24,340 nucleotides of DNA from Bacteroidales bacterium UBA3754. GTDB lineage: Bacteria; Bacteroidota; Bacteroidia; Bacteroidales; UBA1715. The stretch covers positions 1-24,340 of the forward strand of contig DFGI01000088.1 in NCBI GenBank assembly GCA_002371705.1, in the 5' to 3' direction. This document shows positions 20,143 to 24,340 of this stretch, in pieces. A model generated the notes under the pieces. The model saw only the letters and a program-made list of their open reading frames with translations, did no database searches and had not been told where the DNA came from. A program made the position numbers and the translations under genes. The first letter of the stretch is position 1. The number at the start of each line of letters is the position of its first letter.

Positions 20143-21873
20143 ATGAAATTTTCATTTTCTCAAATCAAACAATCGCTGAACGCATTGCTGGTGCGTTTTC
20201 CGGCCACATTCGTATTTTCTGTTCTCTTGCTTGGCGTATGCTATTGGCTTACGATGAAATGCTCTGGTAATGAAATCAATGACTGCGAATTACAGAAAGG
20301 ATTTGTCACCTATTTCATAGGAATGGGAATGTGCATTTCGCTGTTTTTTGAACTGTGGAAAGAAGAAATAGAAAACAAGAAACGTGCGTGGATTCTGTAT
20401 GCCGTGGCGATTGTCGCCGCCGCAATCGATGCATTTTATTTATATCAAACCTTTTTATCTGAAACGATAGAAAAATCCTACGAGTCTATTTTCTTAGCAC
20501 GACTTGCTGTGTTTGTCGCCATATTGTGCGGAACGGTTTGCGTGTCGTTTCTGAAAAACAAGAACGACGTACAATTGTGGAATTTCAGTTGGAGAACGTG
20601 TGGCGCCGTGATCATATCTCTGACGATTTCAGGCATACTTGTGGGAGCTTTGGCATTGCTGATATTTGGCATCGATGAATTGTTTTCAGCCAACATTTCG
20701 CCTATGTGGTATTTACGCTCTTTGCTGCCGTTTATGGTGCTTCTCCCCGTCTGTCTGTTTCTCATTCGCATTCCAAACGAAAACAAGCACGATGACAACC
20801 TGTATGGTTCAAAATTCTACACTGGCGTAACCCGATATTTGTTCATTCCGCTCACACTCTGCTATTTAGCCGTGATGTACGCGTATTTGTTCAAAATTCT
20901 GATTTCGTGGGAACTACCCAAAGGAACTGTTTCGTGGATGGTGTCGGTGATGATGTACGGAATGATTATCGTTGAAGTTCTACTCTATCCTGCTGTGCAA
21001 CAAGGTGTTAAATCATTCGAGTGCAAAATGGCGAAACTCTTTCCGTGGCTTATGTTGCCGTTGCTCGTACTTATGTCGGTTGCCATACTCCGCAGAGTGA
21101 GCGACTACGGAATCACCACGAACCGACTGTACATCTTGCTCGAAACCTTTTGGTTTTTTGTGGTTTGCGTTTATTTGATAGTGAACAAAAACAAACGAAT
21201 CCTTTGGATTCCGCTCACTTTCTGCTTGTTGTTCCTGCTTTCGTCGGCACAACCTATGAACTTCTGCAAACTGCCAAAACACATTATGTCGGCTTCTGTT
21301 TCAAAAATCATTGAAAGAAACGCTCCCGATTCGCTTCCAATGAATAGAGAAACGTTCGACGAATGGTTTACCACACTTCCTGCCAACGACAAAAAGAAAC
21401 TATCTGGCGAAATGTATTATTTGGAACGCGAATATGGCAAGAAATCAACTGATCAGTGGGTTTTATTTGCAATGCCCTATTCTTATTATGACGAAGAAAC
21501 CGACGATATTAACCGTGTTCCTGGCGTAGCAGAAAATCGTGAATCGATTTACTTCTCCTACAATGATTCGGCATTAACCGTGCCACAAGGATACACAAAG
21601 GTGCAATATATAACCAAAATTAAATACACGTACGACAACGACAAATATAAAATGGACTCAAAGCACCGTTTTCTGTTTAAACATACAGAACGTGACATAC
21701 TGATAGACACGGCAGAACTGCGGGCAAAAAATGGCGAACAATTGATTCTCCAAACATCCGACCCGAACTACATATTTATTCCAACAAGATTAAATATTAC
21801 CCGTTTTGATGCTACGTCAGAAAACTTCAATCCTGAATCTATCAACGTGAATGGGTATTTCTTTGGGAAATAA
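20143..21873 (+). CDS. DUF4153 domain-containing membrane protein
   Basis: A 576-residue integral membrane protein. The N-terminal part (to about residue 385) has roughly eleven hydrophobic spans (for example VFSVLLLGVCYWL, AWILYAVAIVAAAIDAFYLY, TCGAVIISLTISGILVGALALLIFGIDELF, WLMLPLLVLMSVAILRR). The motif FGIDELF with the nearby LLPFMVLLPVCLFL is characteristic of DUF4153. The remaining 190 residues are soluble and polar, probably periplasmic. Function unknown; some members lie near sensor or envelope genes. The ATG at 20143 is chosen as the first with a normal spacing to the -7 element; an earlier in-frame ATG at 20104 lies within the repeat. Confidence 0.85.
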   Translation: MKFSFSQIKQSLNALLVRFPATFVFSVLLLGVCYWLTMKCSGNEINDCELQKGFVTYFIGMGMCISLFFELWKEEIENKKRAWILYAVAIVAAAIDAFYLYQTFLSETIEKSYESIFLARLAVFVAILCGTVCVSFLKNKNDVQLWNFSWRTCGAVIISLTISGILVGALALLIFGIDELFSANISPMWYLRSLLPFMVLLPVCLFLIRIPNENKHDDNLYGSKFYTGVTRYLFIPLTLCYLAVMYAYLFKILISWELPKGTVSWMVSVMMYGMIIVEVLLYPAVQQGVKSFECKMAKLFPWLMLPLLVLMSVAILRRVSDYGITTNRLYILLETFWFFVVCVYLIVNKNKRILWIPLTFCLLFLLSSAQPMNFCKLPKHIMSASVSKIIERNAPDSLPMNRETFDEWFTTLPANDKKKLSGEMYYLEREYGKKSTDQWVLFAMPYSYYDEETDDINRVPGVAENRESIYFSYNDSALTVPQGYTKVQYITKIKYTYDNDKYKMDSKHRFLFKHTERDILIDTAELRAKNGEQLILQTSDPNYIFIPTRLNITRFDATSENFNPESINVNGYFFGK

Positions 21874-21936
21874 TTTAGTTAGGAAAAAATGTAGGAGTTA
21901 GGATTTTTTGTTTCTTTGCACAGAAAACAAAAGTGT

Positions 21937-22866
21937 ATGTGGCTTGATATTCTCTATATTCTTGGTGGTTTTGTGCTGCTTATAAAAGGTGGTGATTTTC
22001 TTGTTGAGGGCGCTGTTTCTATAGCGAAACGGGCGCACATATCCCCTATGGTGATTGGATTGACGATTGTGGGTTTTGGCACATCGTCGCCGGAACTTTT
22101 GGTGAGCATCCAAGCTGCGTTCAACGGCAGTTCGGGAATTGCGATTGGAAATGTTGTCGGGTCGAATATTGCCAACATTGCGTTGATTTTGGGCACGGCG
22201 GCGATTTTCAAGACTTGTAGCGTGCAAAAACTCACTCTCAAGGTCGATATGCCATTTATGATGCTGATTTCAGCCCTATTTGTTGCTATTGCAATGTCGG
22301 GAACAATTAGTCGTGTGGCTGGAATCATTGGTTTCACGTTGTTGTGTGTGTTTATTATCTGGGAAATAAAAATCTATCCAACTGATATTCCGACCGATGA
22401 GGAAAATAAGCCGATGGCAGTGTGGAAAGCATTGATAATTATAGTGTTATCGTTCGCCGCATTGGTGTTTGGTTCCGATATTTTAGTAGAAGGCGCATCG
22501 AATATTGCACGGGCGTTGGGCGTTACAGACAGAATCATTGGTCTTACTATTGTGGCTGTGGGAACATCGTTGCCTGAGCTGTTTTCATCGGTTGCGGCAG
22601 CACGCAAGGGGCAGACCGATATGGCAATAGGAAATGTGGTGGGAAGTGCAAATTTCAACATTCTGTGCGTGGTGGGCATTTCTGCCGCCATCACCCCTAT
22701 CCACAACACAAACGACGGATTTTTAACCGACTACGTTTGTATGATTGGGCTTACAGGCCTGCTGTGGTTTTTCCTGTCAACAAAGAAAACGCTTGAGCGT
22801 TGGGAAGGAATAGTGTTGCTGATGCTCTATGTGGCGTATATTTCCAGTACGGTCATGCTTGGATAA
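21937..22866 (+). CDS. Calcium/sodium antiporter (CaCA family)
   Basis: A 309-residue inner-membrane cation exchanger of the YrbG/CaCA type, expected to swap Ca2+ for Na+ or H+. Two inverted alpha repeats are clear: GLTIVGFGTSSPELL (41-55) with GNVVGSNIAN (71-80), and GLTIVAVGTSLPELF (202-216) with GNVVGSANFN (232-241). The acidic residue after GTS-P (E53 and E214) is the ion-binding glutamate in this family. About ten membrane spans and a normal length. The ATG at 21937 (MWLDILY) is preferred over an upstream TTG at 21916. It is followed by a hairpin at 22878. Confidence 0.94.
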   Translation: MWLDILYILGGFVLLIKGGDFLVEGAVSIAKRAHISPMVIGLTIVGFGTSSPELLVSIQAAFNGSSGIAIGNVVGSNIANIALILGTAAIFKTCSVQKLTLKVDMPFMMLISALFVAIAMSGTISRVAGIIGFTLLCVFIIWEIKIYPTDIPTDEENKPMAVWKALIIIVLSFAALVFGSDILVEGASNIARALGVTDRIIGLTIVAVGTSLPELFSSVAAARKGQTDMAIGNVVGSANFNILCVVGISAAITPIHNTNDGFLTDYVCMIGLTGLLWFFLSTKKTLERWEGIVLLMLYVAYISSTVMLG

Positions 22867-22877
22867 CGGCAAAAAAA

Positions 22878-22900
22878 GCGACCCGAAAGTCGCCTTTATT
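22878..22900. terminator. Terminator between convergent genes
   Basis: GCGAC (22878-22882) / GTCGC (22889-22893) with a CCGAAA loop; AAAAAAA lies before it and CTTTATT after. It can serve both the antiporter gene (plus) and the small minus-strand gene ending at 22919. Confidence 0.65.
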
Positions 22901-22918
22901 GAATTCAGTAACGAAGCA

Positions 22919-23050
22919 TTATTTCTTTTCAGCTGCTTCGCTTTTGCTCATTACTTTTTTGATGAATTTAATAATTCCCGAAAATAAGTTGAATGCGTTT
23001 TTTGTGGTTGAAACCGCATTGCTTTGTTGTTTGTTGTCGTTGTCCGCCAT
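22919..23050 (-). CDS. Small hypothetical protein (43 aa)
   Basis: An ATG-to-TAA frame of 43 codons with a polar, Asn/Gln-rich N-terminus (MADNDNKQQSNAV), a central amphipathic/hydrophobic helix (AFNLFSGIIKFIKKVM) and a basic/acidic tail (SKSEAAEKK). It sits 24 bp after the lipoprotein stop in the same direction and directly before a terminator, which supports co-transcription. The composition looks like a real peptide with codon use like its neighbours, possibly membrane-associated, but I recognise no family. Confidence 0.5.
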   Translation of the reverse strand: MADNDNKQQSNAVSTTKNAFNLFSGIIKFIKKVMSKSEAAEKK

Positions 23051-23074
23051 ATTGTATATATTTATGATTTACAA

Positions 23075-23467
23075 TTAATTACTACCTGTGTAGAGAGACC
23101 TTACATTGCCATAATAGGTGTCGTTTCCTACTTGCACGTAGCCACGGTAATAGATTTTCGTTCCCGGTTTTTCATAGTCAGTAGTTGTGGTGAAAATAAG
23201 CGCCGCCGAAAACGTTTTCCCGTCGAAATCATCGCTTTTCGCCTCTGCTCCTGCTCCGTCTTCAACAGTTCCTTTCGATTTGCTGTACAACACGCCACAG
23301 TCCGCGCCCGAAAGATTCACCTCGCTCGAAACAATCCTGCACGAAACATTCGCCGACCGCATAGTAATGTTGGTTGCCTCGCCCGTTTCTATTTCCACAT
23401 CGTCTTCACAGGCGGTAAACAACAACCCACTGCACATAAAACATAGAATGGTAATAAATTTCTTCAT
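23075..23467 (-). CDS. Small lipoprotein with FN3-like fold
   Basis: A 130-residue lipoprotein. The ATG at 23467 gives MKKFITILCFMCSGLLFTAC20, a type II signal peptide with lipobox LFTAC followed by acidic EDD, a surface-export-like tail for Bacteroidota lipoproteins. The mature part (ATNITMRSANVSCRIV...DCGVLYSKSKGTVEDG...FDGKTFSAALIFTTTTDYEKPGTKIYYRGYVQVGNDTYYGNVRSL) follows the fibronectin-III-like pattern 'A.v.g.v...GvcyS....P.......Y.RAYa....YYG...'. Probably cell-surface or periplasmic; role unknown. It is first in a run with the 43-aa gene. Confidence 0.8.
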   Translation of the reverse strand: MKKFITILCFMCSGLLFTACEDDVEIETGEATNITMRSANVSCRIVSSEVNLSGADCGVLYSKSKGTVEDGAGAEAKSDDFDGKTFSAALIFTTTTDYEKPGTKIYYRGYVQVGNDTYYGNVRSLYTGSN

Positions 23468-23490
23468 AATCTTCTTTTTATTTAGTTTAA

Positions 23491-23523
23491 GCAAAAATAT
23501 AAAATTTCTCTGAAAATGCAAAA
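23491..23523 (-). promoter_or_regulatory. Promoter of the lipoprotein gene
   Basis: Minus-strand TATTTTTGC (23491-23499) with a TTTTG (23519-23523) 19 nt upstream: a clear Bacteroidota promoter, 24 nt before the ATG at 23467. Confidence 0.65.
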
Positions 23524-23530
23524 CACATCA

Positions 23531-24223
23531 TTACAAGTTCCATCGAACGCCCAAGCCAATATCAAGATGGCTCAGACTTTCTTGTTGGTCATCAGGAAGA
23601 GTTACTTCATAAGTTCCTGTAGCTAAACTATAAACAACTTTGCTCAAGCTGCCCAAAACTGTGCGCGCCTGCACTCCTACTGTAAAATTTTCGTTAATAT
23701 AGTAATCGAAATCAATTGAAAATCCTACGCCAAAAGTTTTACCAGTAACCGTGGCATACGTGGTGATATTGTTTTCGTCGAGAAACGAACCTTTGTCTTT
23801 ATACGAAATTAAACCAAGCGATGTGTTGGCATATACTGCGCATTGAGGCGCACGTGTTTTTCTACTATATATAATGGCACGTTCCGAAAGCGTTGGACCA
23901 ATGAACCAAAATGCAATATTATCGCTCAAACTGCCCTGCGAGTATGAAGTTTTGAAGATATTCCCCATTGCTCCAATTCCCCAAGTGTCTGATATAAAAT
24001 AACTTGCGTCTATATTTCCTACAAAACCACGTTTAAGATGACGGGTATAATCAACAGGTTCGGCGGCCTCTGCCAAACGAAATCCCATTCCGCCATCTAT
24101 GGCAAGTCTGAAATTCAGATTATTGTTGTACCCTAACGTTGGTTGATTTCCGTTCAATGGATAGCAAAAAACCGTGGATAAGCTTAAAAAAGCCGCAGCA
24201 GAAAGTAAAAAGATTTTGCGCAT
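23531..24223 (-). CDS. Outer-membrane beta-barrel protein
   Basis: A 230-residue exported protein: signal peptide MRKIFLLSAAAFLSLSTVFC (which may be read as SPI or, less likely, a lipoprotein at C20), then beta-strand pattern LNFRLAIDGGMGFRL, FVGNIDASYFISDTWGIGAMGNIF, IAFWFIGPTLSER, CAVYANTSLGLISY, TFGVGFSIDFDYYINENFTVGVQARTVLG, and a C-terminal HLDIGLGVRWNL strand. It matches the OmpX/porin-like small-barrel families; function unassigned. A separate promoter (24265-24273) makes it independent of the downstream lipoprotein gene. Confidence 0.82.
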   Translation of the reverse strand: MRKIFLLSAAAFLSLSTVFCYPLNGNQPTLGYNNNLNFRLAIDGGMGFRLAEAAEPVDYTRHLKRGFVGNIDASYFISDTWGIGAMGNIFKTSYSQGSLSDNIAFWFIGPTLSERAIIYSRKTRAPQCAVYANTSLGLISYKDKGSFLDENNITTYATVTGKTFGVGFSIDFDYYINENFTVGVQARTVLGSLSKVVYSLATGTYEVTLPDDQQESLSHLDIGLGVRWNL

Positions 24224-24264
24224 TGTGATAAATTTGAGTTGTCATTACTAGTTAAATTTCGCTG

Positions 24265-24295
24265 GCAAAGATAGAAAAAAACTCATAGCAGGCAA
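24265..24295 (-). promoter_or_regulatory. Promoter of the beta-barrel gene
   Basis: Minus-strand TATCTTTGC (24265-24273) with a TTG about 19 nt upstream; a leader of about 40 nt precedes the ATG at 24223. Confidence 0.6.
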
Positions 24296-24324
24296 CAGTA
24301 TGGCTCGGGAACAGGTATTTTTTT

Positions 24325-24333
24325 TATTTTTGC
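24325..24333 (+). promoter_or_regulatory. -7 element of a gene beyond the window
   Basis: TATTTTTGC on the plus strand at the window edge, divergent from the beta-barrel gene. No -33 element is clear and the downstream gene is not in view. Confidence 0.35.
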
Positions 24334-24340
24334 AAAAAAA

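Overview
The window looks like a chromosomal segment of a Bacteroidota member, most likely a Bacteroidales bacterium. The evidence is a recurrent -7 promoter element of the TAnnTTTG type in front of many genes, the absence of strong Shine-Dalgarno sequences, a type IX secretion (T9SS) C-terminal domain, a BspA-type leucine-rich-repeat protein, C-type-lectin-like 'FISUMP' surface proteins, and a porin/P-II/Amt nitrogen operon. I saw no rRNA, tRNA, CRISPR array, transposase or integrase. All family assignments come from reading motifs by eye; no database search was run.

Layout. 1-3.9 kb: a VanW-domain gene (minus), then a nitrogen operon (plus) of TorF-like porin, P-II protein and ammonium transporter, ending in a strong terminator; its leader holds a 29-codon ORF rich in Asn/Gln/Arg and two mutually exclusive hairpins. 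3.9-6.7 kb: a membrane protein with a HARE-HTH-like domain and a zinc ribbon, an acyl-ACP thioesterase, and a divergent AraC regulator. 6.7-8.4 kb: an AAA ATPase/DUF4143 gene bracketed by paired 29-bp repeats, and a solo HicB-like antitoxin with an operator-like palindrome. 8.4-10.6 kb: a two-gene operon of related nuclease-like proteins, one with a winged-helix N-terminus, the other with tandem repeats and a three-helix membrane tail; their cores share 185 of 187 bases. 10.6-13.2 kb: a run of GIY-YIG nuclease, T9SS-sorted protein and lectin-fold protein. 13.2-15.7 kb: two small HTH regulators, an AT-rich gap without genes, and a HicA/HicB pair with an operator inside its promoter spacer. 15.8-20 kb: cell-surface genes (beta-barrel, a second FISUMP protein, and a BspA-like LRR gene cut off from its signal peptide). 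20-24.3 kb: DUF4153 membrane protein, Ca2+/Na+ antiporter, a 43-aa protein, a lipoprotein and a beta-barrel.

How the genes fit together. The nitrogen operon is a conventional unit: outer-membrane entry, inner-membrane ammonium channel and its P-II gate, apparently under leader control. The 6.7-15.7 kb section behaves like an accessory region: four proteins with nuclease-like domains, two HicB-family loci, several DNA-binding modules, dispersed repeats, low GC, and a recent duplication or gene conversion. The best candidate for something undescribed is the two-gene nuclease-like operon at 8.46-10.56 kb; the second is the putative Asn/Gln-rich leader upstream of the amt operon.
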